Source of the DNA: Boseongicola aestuarii
Lineage (GTDB): Bacteria > Pseudomonadota > Alphaproteobacteria > Rhodobacterales > Rhodobacteraceae
NCBI RefSeq assembly: GCF_900184815.1
Contig: NZ_FXXQ01000015.1
Span: 1-61,605 of the forward strand
Length of the DNA: 61,605 nt
Direction: 5' to 3'
Part shown: one piece after another, positions 34,701 through 42,606 of the stretch
How positions within the stretch are numbered: the stretch's first letter is position 1
Layout of the letters: every line of letters starts with the position of its first letter
Position numbers and translations under genes: made by a program
The notes under the pieces: model-generated
Seen by the model: only the letters and a program-made list of their open reading frames with translations
What the model was told of the DNA's origin: nothing
The model's database searches: none

Positions 34701-34931
34701 CTTCCCCTTGAAGGCTTGATCGACGTCGCGGCGGAAAAAGCCAGACTTGAAAAGACCTTAGGCAAACTCGCCAAAGAGCTTGGCGGCCTGCGCGGCAGAT
34801 TGAAAAACCCAAAGTTCCTCGAAAGCGCCCCCGAAGAGGTCATCGCGGAAACTCAGGAAAACCTCGCCGCCCGCGAGGAAGAGGAAACACGGCTGAACAC
34901 AGCCCTGAACCTCCTAAAGGACGTCGGCTAA
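31797..34931 (+). CDS. valS: Valyl-tRNA synthetase
   Basis: This 1044-residue class Ia synthetase has [14 protein letters not shown] (HIGH-type motif), [21 protein letters not shown], an anticodon-binding helical domain and the C-terminal coiled coil (residues ~980-1044, rich in Lys, Glu and Leu). It is about 90 residues longer than the E. coli enzyme; the extra segment (roughly 510-600) lies between HQIPVWYGF and [14 protein letters not shown]. It charges tRNA-Val with editing of threonine. Start at ATG 31797, with AAGGAAA upstream; ATG 31803 is an alternative. Confidence 0.97.
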   Translation: MPMNKTFDAHEAEARLYAAWEKAGAFKAGANGREGAETFSIMIPPPNVTGVLHMGHAFNNTLQDILTRWHRMQGHDTLWQPGQDHAGIATQMVVERQLATEGKRRTDFTREDFTAKIWEWKQKSGGTIIEQLKRLGASCDWSRNAFTMSGAPGAPAGEEGNFHDAVIKVFVKMYEDGLIYRGKRLVNWDPHFETAISDLEVENIEVDGHMWHFKYPLAGGATYEYVEKDEHGAVTLRETRDYISIATTRPETMLGDGAVAVHPSDERYAPIVGHLCEIPVGPKEHRRLIPIITDEYPDPDFGSGAVKITGAHDFNDYQVAKRGGIPMYRLMDTKGAMRDDGAPYAEMAAVAMAVAKGKRTLSESEADTINLIPDDLRGLDRFEAREKVIKQITDEGLAVTYLHKEIDPETNAEDLSRRPFVESKKIMQPFGDRSKVVIEPMLTDQWFVDTAKIVDPALEAVRDGTTEILPEQHKKVYFNWLENIEPWCISRQLWWGHQIPVWYGFDLSGAGFKDDEGDGALDEVELRRLLSDQALLIGDEHHHAAANFDDVTARFDDVLSKLPTPLHRARVVEVADRNAAADAIAASLADYTVSQDPTHLVYPVWRDPDVLDTWFSSGLWPIGTLGWPEQTEALEKYFPTSVLVTGFDIIFFWVARMMMMQYAVVGDRPFDTVYVHALVRDEKGKKMSKSLGNVLDPLELIDEYGADAVRFTLTSMAAMGRDLKLSTQRIQGYRNFTTKLWNAARFAEMNAALGGTDAIPTLNRRDTDAAHPVNKWIVGEVAKTRIAVDEALEKFRFNDAASTLYAFTYTYCDWYLEFSKPLFDTDYADETRATMAWALDQLLILMHPVMPYVTEEIWGLAANREGLLVTTKWPTYGVELIDESATAELNWVRDLIEKVRRIRGEMNVPKSLKAPLLQLSCDEAGKAAWARNEVIILRDREAGIEGLTVVDEAPKGAATIAVEGATFALPLEGLIDVAAEKARLEKTLGKLAKELGGLRGRLKNPKFLESAPEEVIAETQENLAAREEEETRLNTALNLLKDVG

Positions 34932-34933
34932 CC

Positions 34934-34982
34934 CCTTCTTCTGTTTGAAAATATCCAGGGGGCGCGGGGGTAACACCCCCGC
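34934..34982 (+). repeat. TTCT...AAATATCC 3' element with GC hairpin
   Basis: CCTTCTTCTGTTTGAAAATATCC (two parts, 34934-34956) follows the valS stop, then GCGGGGG (34964-34970), TAACA, CCCCCGC (34976-34982). It is one of several similar 3' elements after genes in this window. Confidence 0.55.
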
Positions 34983-35049
34983 CAGACGTCGATTGCACGC
35001 AATCGACAACCGGCAACGCGCCGTTAACCCTTTTGTGGTAATTGACCAG

Positions 35050-35205
35050 CTATCGCACAACCCGATCAACGGCCCGCATCATCCCAAGCGACTTGTCGTA
35101 AACCAAGGTTAACACTCGACGCCCGCCAGGTTTTGAGACCACCGGCACCAACCGGGCCCCAGCCGCCGCTGCGGTTCCGGCTAGAAACATCCGTCTGTTC
35201 ATCAT
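35050..35205 (-). CDS. 51-residue Tat-signal-like small protein
   Basis: A 52-codon frame (ATG 35205 to TAG 35050) lies between valS and the HisC-like gene. It begins MMNRRMFLAGTAAAAGARL, a twin-arginine-like start (NRRMFL) and an Ala-rich core, then a polar part with RVLTLVYDKSLGMMRAVDRVV. Two adjacent ATGs (35205 and 35202) can serve as start. Small secreted proteins of this pattern occur in Rhodobacteraceae without a known function. It is too short for ordinary gene callers and is divergent from the HisC-like gene. Coding is supported by the signal-like start, not by homology that I can name. Confidence 0.55.
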   Translation of the reverse strand: MMNRRMFLAGTAAAAGARLVPVVSKPGGRRVLTLVYDKSLGMMRAVDRVVR

Positions 35206-35303
35206 CGCGGACTCTCTAGTTGCGAACCATTCTCATATATGCGCAAACAATGCGAATTCAATCCCTTGCACCCAAGCCCGCTTTCTGTGTTCATCCAGAA
35301 ATC

Positions 35304-36413
35304 ATGACCAAACCACCCCTGACTCCTCTGGCAGAAAGCCTCCCCGCAACCGTCCCCTTTGTCGGCCCCGAAGCCACGGAACGCAAAATGGGCAAGACCT
35401 TCGCAGCACGCCTTGGCGCGAATGAGAATCTCTTCGGTCCTTCCCCTAAGGCCCTGAAAGCCATGGAAGACGCCAACGCCGAGATCTGGAAATACCCCGA
35501 CCCCGAAAGCCACGACCTGCGCCGCGCCATCGCGCGCCACCTCCAGGTCGCCGCCGATGAGGTTGTCGTCGGCGAAGGCATCGATACGCTTCTGGGCTAC
35601 CTCGTGCGCCTCTATGTCGAACCCGGCACCTCGGTCGTCACCTCCGACGGCGCTTACCCGACCTTCAACTACCACGTCACCGGATACGGCGGCACGCTCA
35701 CGAAAGTGCCCTACAAGGACGACATGGAAGACCCCGAAGCGCTCCTTAAAGCCGCCTCCGACACCAACGCCCGCCTGATCTATCTCTCCAACCCCGACAA
35801 CCCCATGGGCACGCACCATGACTACGGCGTCATTGACGACATGATCGCCGATCTGAACCCCGAATGCCTGCTCATTCTCGACGAGGCATATGTCGAATTC
35901 ATCGACGACGACACCGTGCCCGAGATCGACACGACCAACCCGAATGTTATCCGTATGCGCACCTTTTCAAAGGCTTACGGCATGGCCGGCGCGCGCGTGG
36001 GCTATGCCTTTGGCCACCGGGATATCGTTCAGGCTTTCGAAAAAGTCCGCAATCACTTTGGCATGAACCGCACCGCGCAGATCGGCGCGCTTGCCGCTCT
36101 CCAGGACCAGAAGCACCTCGCAAGGTCCCTCAAAGACGTGGCCGCCGCCCGTGATACAATCTCGAAGATCGCGCAGGGAAACGGCCTCACGCCTATCCCT
36201 TCCAGCACCAATTTCGTCACCATCAACTGCGGCGCGGACGCGGATTTCGCCATTGCTGTGCTCGAGGAACTGGGCGCGCGGGGGATTTTCGTGCGCAAGC
36301 CCTTCGCCGCCCCGGGAGATCGCTGCATACGCGTTACCTGCGGCCCGCCAGACGAGCTTGACCTCTTCCGCGCCGCCCTGCCTGATGCCCTCAAAGCGGC
36401 AAAATCCCGCTAA
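35304..36413 (+). CDS. HisC-like PLP aminotransferase
   Basis: This 369-residue class I/II aminotransferase has ARLGANENLFGPSP, SNPDNPMGT, ILDEAYVEF, and the PLP lysine in RTFSKAYGMAGAR (Lys223). It looks like the histidinol-phosphate/aromatic aminotransferase subfamily. No his gene is nearby, so the substrate may be another aromatic or imidazole amino acid. Start at ATG 35304 in a frame open to 35220. Confidence 0.82.
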   Translation: MTKPPLTPLAESLPATVPFVGPEATERKMGKTFAARLGANENLFGPSPKALKAMEDANAEIWKYPDPESHDLRRAIARHLQVAADEVVVGEGIDTLLGYLVRLYVEPGTSVVTSDGAYPTFNYHVTGYGGTLTKVPYKDDMEDPEALLKAASDTNARLIYLSNPDNPMGTHHDYGVIDDMIADLNPECLLILDEAYVEFIDDDTVPEIDTTNPNVIRMRTFSKAYGMAGARVGYAFGHRDIVQAFEKVRNHFGMNRTAQIGALAALQDQKHLARSLKDVAAARDTISKIAQGNGLTPIPSSTNFVTINCGADADFAIAVLEELGARGIFVRKPFAAPGDRCIRVTCGPPDELDLFRAALPDALKAAKSR

Positions 36414-36484
36414 TCCAAATTCATCGCGAACAATTGTTGCGCGCGTTACTGGCTTCTTAAATCTGAACTGCTATCCTTCTTTCG

Positions 36485-36679
36485 ATGCGCAATGAACACA
36501 AGACATACCCGGACGCCGTCCAGAACTACACGAACGCCTTTCTCGCCTCGTTCGGTGTGATCGTGTTCATGATCCTGTTCGCCATCTGGGCGGTCTGGGG
36601 CCTTCTCGTCGCGGGCCTGCTCAGCGCGCTTGCAGATCGCCTGATGATGGTCGATTTCCGTCGCAGATCAGACAGTTAA
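36485..36679 (+). CDS. 64-residue single-helix membrane protein
   Basis: A 64-codon frame with one strong hydrophobic helix (FLASFGVIVFMILFAIWAVW and on) and polar ends. I do not recognise a family. It follows the HisC-like gene by 71 bp and overlaps the convergent class V aminotransferase by 4 bp. Even codon use and the helix support expression. Confidence 0.55.
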   Translation: MRNEHKTYPDAVQNYTNAFLASFGVIVFMILFAIWAVWGLLVAGLLSALADRLMMVDFRRRSDS

Positions 36680-37875
36680 GCCTCGCGCGCCACAATCGAC
36701 GCCGCCGCATCCACACCACCGGAAGCGTGCTCGATACCGACAGCCGTCAAGCCTGCCTCGATCGTCGCAAGCGCGCCCAGAACCATATGCGCATTCACAT
36801 GGCCCATGTGTCCCACACGGAAGAAACGATGCCATTCCGGCGTCCCAGCAGGCGCCATCCCGAGTCCGATCCCAAGCGTCAGACCCGCGCGCTCCTCGAC
36901 CCACTCGCGCAGAGCGGTGCTCTTTTCTGACCCGACACGCACGCTCGTTACCGCATGACTGCGCGCGCCCGGATCCTGCACGTTCAACTCCAACGGCCCG
37001 ACGTCACCCCAACGCTCGAACGCCGCCCAGACCGAGCGCGCGAGAACCGCGTGCCGTCGCAGCACATTGTCCAGACCTTCCTCCGCGATCATGTCCAGCG
37101 CCGCGCGCAACCCATACAAATGATGCGTCGGCGCAGTCCCGCAGAAATAGAGGTAAAACAACTCCGGATCGACCCGAGGGCGCCAATCCCAATAGGGCGT
37201 CACGCAATTGGCCGCCTCACGCGCCCGGTCCGCCTTGTCGTTAAAGAAGACAAACGCCATTCCGGGCGGCGTCATCAGGCCCTTCTGACACCCCGTCACC
37301 ATCACATCGACACCCCAGGCGTCCATCTGGAAATCGTCGCACCCAAGACAGGCGATGCAATCAATCATCAAAAGCGCGGGATGCCCGACCTCATCCAGAA
37401 CCCGTCTCAGTGCAGCAACATCATTGCGAACAGACGTCGAGGTATCCACTTGCACCGTCATCACGGCCTTGATTTCGTGTCCTATATCAGCCGCCAATCG
37501 TTCGGCCAGCCGCGCCAGATCAATCGCCGAGCGCTTGCCGAAATCCATCACTTCCGCGTCCACGCCCAGCGCCCGCGCCATCCCGGCCCAGCCTTCCGAA
37601 AACGTCCCCGTCGACGGCACCAGCACCTTGTCTCCGCGTGAAAAGACATTGGTAATGGCTGCTTCCCAAACCCCATGACCGTTCGCTATATAGATCGCCG
37701 CGTGATGCTTGGTCCGCGCCACCGCCTTCAGATCGGTGACGATCCCCGGCACCATCTCAGTCAATTCACCGTGATAAATGTTCGGCGCAGGCCGATGCAT
37801 CGCCGCCAGAACACGATCCGGAATGACCGACGGCCCCGGAATTGCAAGATAGTGGCGACCATTTCCAAGCGACAT
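36676..37875 (-). CDS. Class V aminotransferase (serine/alanine-glyoxylate type)
   Basis: This 399-residue protein has AIPGPSVIPDRVL, YIANGHGVWEAAI, VMTVQVDTSTSV, and the PLP lysine in VTGCQKGLMTPPG (Lys198). This is the serine-glyoxylate/alanine-glyoxylate aminotransferase subgroup; the C-terminal RVGHMGHVN is typical. It would supply glycine from glyoxylate. The serine-cycle genes are not adjacent, so its amino donor is open. It is divergent from the ABC exporter gene (127 bp). Confidence 0.88.
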   Translation of the reverse strand: MSLGNGRHYLAIPGPSVIPDRVLAAMHRPAPNIYHGELTEMVPGIVTDLKAVARTKHHAAIYIANGHGVWEAAITNVFSRGDKVLVPSTGTFSEGWAGMARALGVDAEVMDFGKRSAIDLARLAERLAADIGHEIKAVMTVQVDTSTSVRNDVAALRRVLDEVGHPALLMIDCIACLGCDDFQMDAWGVDVMVTGCQKGLMTPPGMAFVFFNDKADRAREAANCVTPYWDWRPRVDPELFYLYFCGTAPTHHLYGLRAALDMIAEEGLDNVLRRHAVLARSVWAAFERWGDVGPLELNVQDPGARSHAVTSVRVGSEKSTALREWVEERAGLTLGIGLGMAPAGTPEWHRFFRVGHMGHVNAHMVLGALATIEAGLTAVGIEHASGGVDAAASIVAREA

Positions 37876-38002
37876 TGCACAAACTCCCTTGCGCGGACGT
37901 CACCACCTAAATCCCCACCATCACCGGGTCAATCACCGGCTTGCTTGTCTGCCTCGCGTGTTACCGCTAGTCAGTCCTGAACGCCCTAACCCCGAGCCAC
38001 CC

Positions 38003-39787
38003 GTGACCAACCCATCCATTCCCCTCGGTGAAAGCCGCAACAAGGACAACAAGAACCGTCCGCTGATCGGCTGGCTGTGGCGCATCTACCTCAAGCCGCA
38101 GCGAGTCTGGCTAGGGATCGCAATACTGCTCATGGCGATTGAAGGCTCTATGCTGGGCGCACTCAGCTACATCGTGCAGCCGATGTTCGACCAGGTGTTC
38201 ATCGCAGGCGACCGCGCCGCTGTCGGTTGGGTCGCGCTGGCCATCGGCATGATCTTCGTCGTCCGCGCCGTGTCGGCCTTTGGCCATCGTGTCCTGATGC
38301 AAGGCGCGGGCCTTCGGATCATCACGTCGATGCAAAAGGACATGGTGGCGCATCTTGTCACCCTCGACAGCCGCTTTTTCCAATCCAATCCCCCCGGCAC
38401 CCTGATCGAGCGCGTCCGCGGCGACACGACAGCGGCCAACAACATCTGGGCCGTTGTTCTTGGCGTCGTTGGCCGCGATGTGGTCAGCCTGATCGCCCTT
38501 CTCGCCGTAGCTATCTCCGTCGACTGGCTTTGGACCCTCATCGCCATCGCAGGCGCGCCGCTTCTCCTCGGCCCCGTGGTCGCGCTTCAGCGCTACGTCA
38601 GAAAACGCACCTTCGCAGCCCGAGACGCCGCCGCCCGCCTTTCCAACCGCCTCGACGAGATCTTCCACGGCATCAACACGATCAAGCTGAACACCAGCGA
38701 AACCCGCGAAAACGACCGCTTTGGCAGCAATGCAGGCGCCTACCTGAAACAGGAAATGCACGCCCGCGTCGGTCAGGCTGCGATCCCGGCAATGACCGAT
38801 TTCGTGGCCGCAATCGGCTTTGCCGGTGTGCTTGTCTACGGCGGCAACCAGATCATCGACGGCGACAAAACCGTGGGCGAGTTCATGTCCTTCTTCACCG
38901 CCATGGGCCTGATATTCGAGCCTTTGCGCCGCGTCGCCAACGTCACGGGCGCATGGCAGGCCGCCCGCGCCAGCCTCGAACGTATTCAGGACATCTTCGA
39001 AGCCGCCCCGACCATCACCTCGCCCGCAACTCCGAAACCCGCCATCGCGTCCCCCGAAAACGCCGACATTGCGCTCGACAACGTCGTCGTGCGATACGGG
39101 ACCGAACCGGCCCTGAACGGCGCCAGCTTCACCGCAAAAGCAGGAAAGACCACAGCTCTCGTCGGAGCGTCTGGTGCCGGAAAATCCACTGTTTTCAACG
39201 TGCTGACCCGGCTAGTCGACCCTAGCGAAGGCGTGATCACGATCAACGATACCAAAAGCACCGACCTTGGCCTTGCGGACCTGCGCGCGCTCTATTCCGT
39301 CGTGACACAAGACGCGCCGATGTTCGACGAAAGCTTGCGCGACAACATCATCCTGAACACCAAAGACGTCACCGACGAAGCCCTCGCCAACGCCGTCGAA
39401 GCCGCACATCTGACCGAAGTCGTCGCAAACCTGCCAATGGGTCTCGAAAGCCCAGCTGGCCCCCGCGGTTCCGCCCTCTCGGGAGGGCAACGCCAACGCG
39501 TCGCCATCGCCCGCGCGCTCCTGCGCAACGCGCCGGTACTCCTTCTGGACGAGGCTACCTCGGCGCTGGATGCCCAATCCGAAGTCCGCGTGCAGGCCGC
39601 CCTCGACGATCTCGCCCGGAACCGCACCACTCTGGTCATCGCGCACCGCCTCTCCACTATCCGCAACGCTGACAAGATCGTTGTGATGGATAAAGGCCGC
39701 GTCGTCGACGAAGGTCGCCACGAAGAGCTCCTCGACCGTGGCGGCGTCTACGCCGGCCTCTACGCCCTGCAATTCTCCGAAACCTAA
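38003..39787 (+). CDS. MsbA/LipA-type ABC exporter (fused TMD-NBD)
   Basis: This 594-residue half transporter has six predicted helices in residues ~25-310 and an ATPase domain with Walker A GASGAGKST, LSGGQRQRVAIARAL, Walker B LLLDEATSALD, and the H-loop in VIAHRLST. It is of the MsbA lipid/drug exporter family; substrate unknown. GTG 38003 is the best start: the frame is open to 37889, but upstream codons are not family-like, and the GTG gives a normal length. No strong ribosome-binding site is visible. It overlaps the convergent glycosyltransferase by 4 bp. Confidence 0.87.
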   Translation: MTNPSIPLGESRNKDNKNRPLIGWLWRIYLKPQRVWLGIAILLMAIEGSMLGALSYIVQPMFDQVFIAGDRAAVGWVALAIGMIFVVRAVSAFGHRVLMQGAGLRIITSMQKDMVAHLVTLDSRFFQSNPPGTLIERVRGDTTAANNIWAVVLGVVGRDVVSLIALLAVAISVDWLWTLIAIAGAPLLLGPVVALQRYVRKRTFAARDAAARLSNRLDEIFHGINTIKLNTSETRENDRFGSNAGAYLKQEMHARVGQAAIPAMTDFVAAIGFAGVLVYGGNQIIDGDKTVGEFMSFFTAMGLIFEPLRRVANVTGAWQAARASLERIQDIFEAAPTITSPATPKPAIASPENADIALDNVVVRYGTEPALNGASFTAKAGKTTALVGASGAGKSTVFNVLTRLVDPSEGVITINDTKSTDLGLADLRALYSVVTQDAPMFDESLRDNIILNTKDVTDEALANAVEAAHLTEVVANLPMGLESPAGPRGSALSGGQRQRVAIARALLRNAPVLLLDEATSALDAQSEVRVQAALDDLARNRTTLVIAHRLSTIRNADKIVVMDKGRVVDEGRHEELLDRGGVYAGLYALQFSET

Positions 39788-40473
39788 CGCCGCGCCTCGT
39801 ACCCGCGCACCAGCGCCTCCGGCCGCGCACCCAGCAGATACCGCACCAGTGTCCAGAGATTTCGCATGACCCGCCGCGCCCAGCCCTCCGCCAGATATCG
39901 CGCCGCCGAAGTCTGCGCCTCGGCCTCCATCATCCTGAGCCGCCCTTTAAGTGCGCGCGCCAGGGCGACGTCCTCCATCAAAGCCACATCCGGCACGCCG
40001 CCAACGCTGTCCAAAACCGAACGCGCAACCAACAACCCCTGATCCCCATACGGCAAACCAAACACCCTCGAACGCAGATTCGCGCCCAACGCCACCAGCT
40101 TCGGCGCCACGCCAGCCGCCCGGAACACCAACCGGAAATACCCTGCCGTCTCGCCGTGCTCACGCATATGCCGCAAAGCCGCCTCCACCCAATGCGCGCT
40201 CAGATGCGTATCCGCATGCAAGATCAAAACCCACCGGCCCCGCGCAGCCGCCACGCCGCGTGCAATCTGCCCTCCACGCCCAGCCGGCCCTTCGACAATC
40301 TCCGCCCCCAGCGCGCGCGCCACATCCAAAGTGCCATCGTCCGACCCGCCATCCGAGACCACCAACTCCCCAATCACGCCTTCGGTCACCCCCGCCATCA
40401 ATGCCTCCGCCGTCCCCGGCAACAAGGCCGCGACATTCAGCGTCGGGATCACAACAGATATTGGTGCGTGCAT
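39784..40473 (-). CDS. Glycosyltransferase family 2, TIGR04283 type
   Basis: This 229-residue protein has the GT-A start SVVIPTLNVAALLPGTAEAL, VSDGGSDDGT, GPAGRGGQIARG and ILHADTHL, the pattern of TIGR04283 glycosyltransferases, which usually sit beside a TIGR04282 or radical-SAM partner in arsenosugar-like pathways. Neither partner is in this window. ATG 40473 is chosen; the frame is open to 40755 but lacks similarity there. It is divergent from ygfZ (58 bp). Confidence 0.82.
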   Translation of the reverse strand: MHAPISVVIPTLNVAALLPGTAEALMAGVTEGVIGELVVSDGGSDDGTLDVARALGAEIVEGPAGRGGQIARGVAAARGRWVLILHADTHLSAHWVEAALRHMREHGETAGYFRLVFRAAGVAPKLVALGANLRSRVFGLPYGDQGLLVARSVLDSVGGVPDVALMEDVALARALKGRLRMMEAEAQTSAARYLAEGWARRVMRNLWTLVRYLLGARPEALVRGYEARR

Positions 40474-40531
40474 GGGATGAAGTCCTGTCAAAGCCGCTCT
40501 ATATTGAACCCTGAAAGAAGGAGAGACCAGC

Positions 40532-41269
40532 ATGGACGGCCGCAAAGTTCTTAAAATCACCGGCAGCGACAGGCAGGACTTCCTGCAAAACCTGATCACC
40601 AACGATATTAACCGTCTGAAAGACGGCCTCGTCTGGACCGCGCTTCTCACGCCCCAGGGCAAGTACCTCGCCGATTTCTTCCTCGTGCCCGCGGATGAGG
40701 TCATCCTGCTCGACGTCGCGGAAAGCCTCGCCCAAACCCTCGCACAACGCCTCACGATGTATAAACTGCGCGCCGACGTTCAGATCGAGGCAACCGAGAT
40801 CACCCCATCCAGAGGCCCGGGTCGGGCTCCAGACGGCGCATTCGCCGATCCGCGCCACGCCGACCTCGGCTGGCGCGCCTACGACGGCCGCCCCGACGTT
40901 CCCGCCGACTGGGACGACCTGCGCGTCACACATATGATCCCCGAAACCGGAATCGAACTGGTTCCAAACGACAGCTACCCTCTGGAGCTGGACTTCGAAC
41001 GGCTGAACGGCGTCGACTTCAAGAAAGGCTGCTACGTCGGACAGGAAGTCACGGCCCGGATGAAACACAAGACGGAACTGAAAAAGGGCCTCGCCAAAGT
41101 AGCAATCTCCGGCGCGGCCCTCGTCGGTTCTGAAATCACCACCGCCGACGGCAAAGCCGCAGGCACGCTCTATACCCAATCAGGCGGCAAGGCGCTCGCT
41201 TACTTGCGCTTTGACCGCGCAACCGGTGAAATGACAGCCGCGAGCGCCACGATCACGCGCCTGACCTGA
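40532..41269 (+). CDS. ygfZ: YgfZ/GcvT-like folate-binding Fe-S protein
   Basis: This 245-residue GcvT-fold protein has the YgfZ signature KKGCYVGQEVTARMKHK with conserved Cys167. YgfZ proteins bind folate and help assemble or repair Fe-S clusters in selected enzymes. AAGGAGAG precedes ATG 40532. It is followed by a TTCT/ATCC element and a strong GC hairpin. Confidence 0.9.
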   Translation: MDGRKVLKITGSDRQDFLQNLITNDINRLKDGLVWTALLTPQGKYLADFFLVPADEVILLDVAESLAQTLAQRLTMYKLRADVQIEATEITPSRGPGRAPDGAFADPRHADLGWRAYDGRPDVPADWDDLRVTHMIPETGIELVPNDSYPLELDFERLNGVDFKKGCYVGQEVTARMKHKTELKKGLAKVAISGAALVGSEITTADGKAAGTLYTQSGGKALAYLRFDRATGEMTAASATITRLT

Positions 41270-41325
41270 CCTTCTTTTTGGCAAAAGTATCCTCGCCAAA
41301 GGCAAAGGCCGCCCTGCGGGCGGCC
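41270..41325 (+). terminator. 3' element and hairpin after ygfZ
   Basis: CCTTCTTTTTGGCAAAAGTATCC starts right at the ygfZ stop (two parts, 41270-41292), then GGCCGCCC (41307-41314), TGC, GGGCGGCC (41318-41325). No U-run follows. It lies between ygfZ and the convergent efp gene and could act for both. Confidence 0.6.
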
Positions 41326-41362
41326 CAAACAATCGCGTCACGCCGAAGGCGTGGCCTTTATC

Positions 41363-41926
41363 TCAGGCGCGCTCGGAATATTCCATCGTCTCTGTGTTGA
41401 CGATAATGTCCTCGTCCGGCCCGACGAAGGGCGGCACCATGACCTTCACGCCGCAATCCAGGATCGCAGGCTTGAACGAATTGGCAGCCGTCTGGCCTTT
41501 GACCACGGGTTCGGTCTCGACAACCTTGCAAGTCACTTTCTGCGGCAGGGACGCGCTCAACGCTTCGCTGTCATGATACTCGATCACAATCGTCATGCCG
41601 TCCTGAAGGAACGGACGACGCTCACCCAAAATATCCGCCGGAAGCTCGATCTGCTCGAACGTCTCGGAATCCATGAAGACCAGCATGCCGTCGCTCTCGT
41701 AAAGAAACTGCTGGTCCTTCTGCTCAAGCCGGACCTTTTCGACCTTGTCCGCCGAGCGAAACCGCTCGTTCAGTTTCGAGCCATTTCGCAGGTTTTTCAT
41801 CTCGACTTGCGCAAAGGCTCCCCCTTTGCCGGGTTTGACATGGTCGGTTTTGACCGCAACCCACAAACCGCCATTATGTTCAAGAACATTTCCGACGCGA
41901 ATCTCGTTTCCATTGATTTTGGGCAT
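41363..41926 (-). CDS. efp: Elongation factor P
   Basis: This 187-residue EF-P has the three beta-barrel domains and the tip loop [10 protein letters not shown] with Lys34, the residue modified in many bacteria. EF-P relieves ribosome stalling at proline runs. Length and order are normal. It is divergent from the DUF6280 gene, with a CtrA-like box between them. Confidence 0.95.
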   Translation of the reverse strand: MPKINGNEIRVGNVLEHNGGLWVAVKTDHVKPGKGGAFAQVEMKNLRNGSKLNERFRSADKVEKVRLEQKDQQFLYESDGMLVFMDSETFEQIELPADILGERRPFLQDGMTIVIEYHDSEALSASLPQKVTCKVVETEPVVKGQTAANSFKPAILDCGVKVMVPPFVGPDEDIIVNTETMEYSERA

Positions 41927-41931
41927 TCAAG

Positions 41932-41946
41932 TTAACCAAGCGTTAA
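41932..41946. promoter_or_regulatory. CtrA box TTAA-N7-TTAA
   Basis: TTAACCAAGCGTTAA is an exact TTAA-N7-TTAA, the CtrA binding consensus of alphaproteobacteria. It abuts the promoter -35 for the DUF6280 gene and lies 6 bp beyond the efp start. CtrA binding is inferred. Confidence 0.65.
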
Positions 41947-41948
41947 AG

Positions 41949-41978
41949 TTGATAAAAAGATCATTGTCGCTATATTAT
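41949..41978 (+). promoter_or_regulatory. Sigma-70-type promoter for the DUF6280 gene
   Basis: -35 TTGATA (41949-41954) and -10 TATATT (41971-41976, 16-nt spacer) or TATTAT (41973-41978, 18-nt spacer). It points to the DUF6280 gene and implies a ~155-nt leader that contains a 19-nt palindrome. Confidence 0.55.
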
Positions 41979-42029
41979 AGGGATAAGACACTGACAAGGC
42001 GGCGAAAGTCATGGGAAGAAAGCGTCAAG

Positions 42030-42048
42030 CTATGCGCTAAGCGCATAG
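42030..42048 (+). promoter_or_regulatory. 19-nt palindrome in the DUF6280 leader
   Basis: CTATGCGCT (42030-42038), A, AGCGCATAG (42040-42048): a perfect 9-bp inverted repeat in the predicted leader, about 96 nt before the DUF6280 ATG. As DNA it could be an operator; as RNA, with a one-base loop, only part of it could pair. Confidence 0.5.
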
Positions 42049-42143
42049 TAGGCATTCCTAAATAGCAAACCTAAAGCGGTCCGGGAACAGTCATAAGGGA
42101 CGTCACGCCGAGAAATGCAAGAGCAATAACAAAAGGAAAACGA

Positions 42144-42464
42144 ATGGCTGATTTTGTGGACGGCACCGCATTCAACCACGAGCAAGGAAACCGCGCGCGC
42201 AAACTGTTCGCAGCTGTGGTTCTGGCAGCGCTCGATGATGCAATTGCTGACGACAAGAAATATGGCAACGGTCCTGAACAGATCGCACGCTGGGCGCGCT
42301 CGCGCGACGGCCGCGAAGTTCTGTCCTGCGCTGGCATCGACCCCAACGAACGTGTTGTGAAGGGTCTGATGGAGTTCGTCTCGAAAGGCGTGCGCACATC
42401 CGTGGCGCTCAGCCGTGAAGAAAGCGAACGCCGCAACGCCGCCGAGCAGGCCAAAGCCGCCTGA
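42144..42464 (+). CDS. DUF6280 family protein
   Basis: This 106-residue acidic, mostly helical protein matches DUF6280 of Rhodobacteraceae: VDGTAFNHEQGNRARKLFAA, DKKYGNGPEQIARWARSRDG and GIDPNERVV. AAAGGA lies 6 nt before ATG 42144. Its function is unknown. The strong promoter, CtrA-type box, long leader and own terminator suggest a highly expressed, regulated gene, possibly tied to the CtrA regulon (motility, gene transfer agent, cell cycle). Confidence 0.78.
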   Translation: MADFVDGTAFNHEQGNRARKLFAAVVLAALDDAIADDKKYGNGPEQIARWARSRDGREVLSCAGIDPNERVVKGLMEFVSKGVRTSVALSREESERRNAAEQAKAA

Positions 42465-42491
42465 TAAAACGCGACATTGCGTCAGAAAAAT

Positions 42492-42516
42492 GCGTCCTCT
42501 TTCGAGGGCGCTTTTT
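42492..42516 (+). terminator. Intrinsic terminator after the DUF6280 gene
   Basis: GCGTCCTC (42492-42499), TTTC, GAGGGCGC (42504-42511), with one G-T pair, followed by five T at 42512-42516 and more T after. It ends the DUF6280 transcript 27 bp after the stop. Confidence 0.8.
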
Positions 42517-42606
42517 CTTTTGGACGAACCCCTTTTTTCCGACCCCAGCCCTTTCCCAACCACAAACCCGCACTCTATGGTCCCTCCAACAAAGGAGCCT
42601 CCAGAC

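Noticed and set aside
42011-42040. A 9-codon frame (MGRKRQAMR) in the DUF6280 leader as a leader peptide
   Set aside because: No ribosome-binding site and no regulatory codon run; kept only as part of the leader description.
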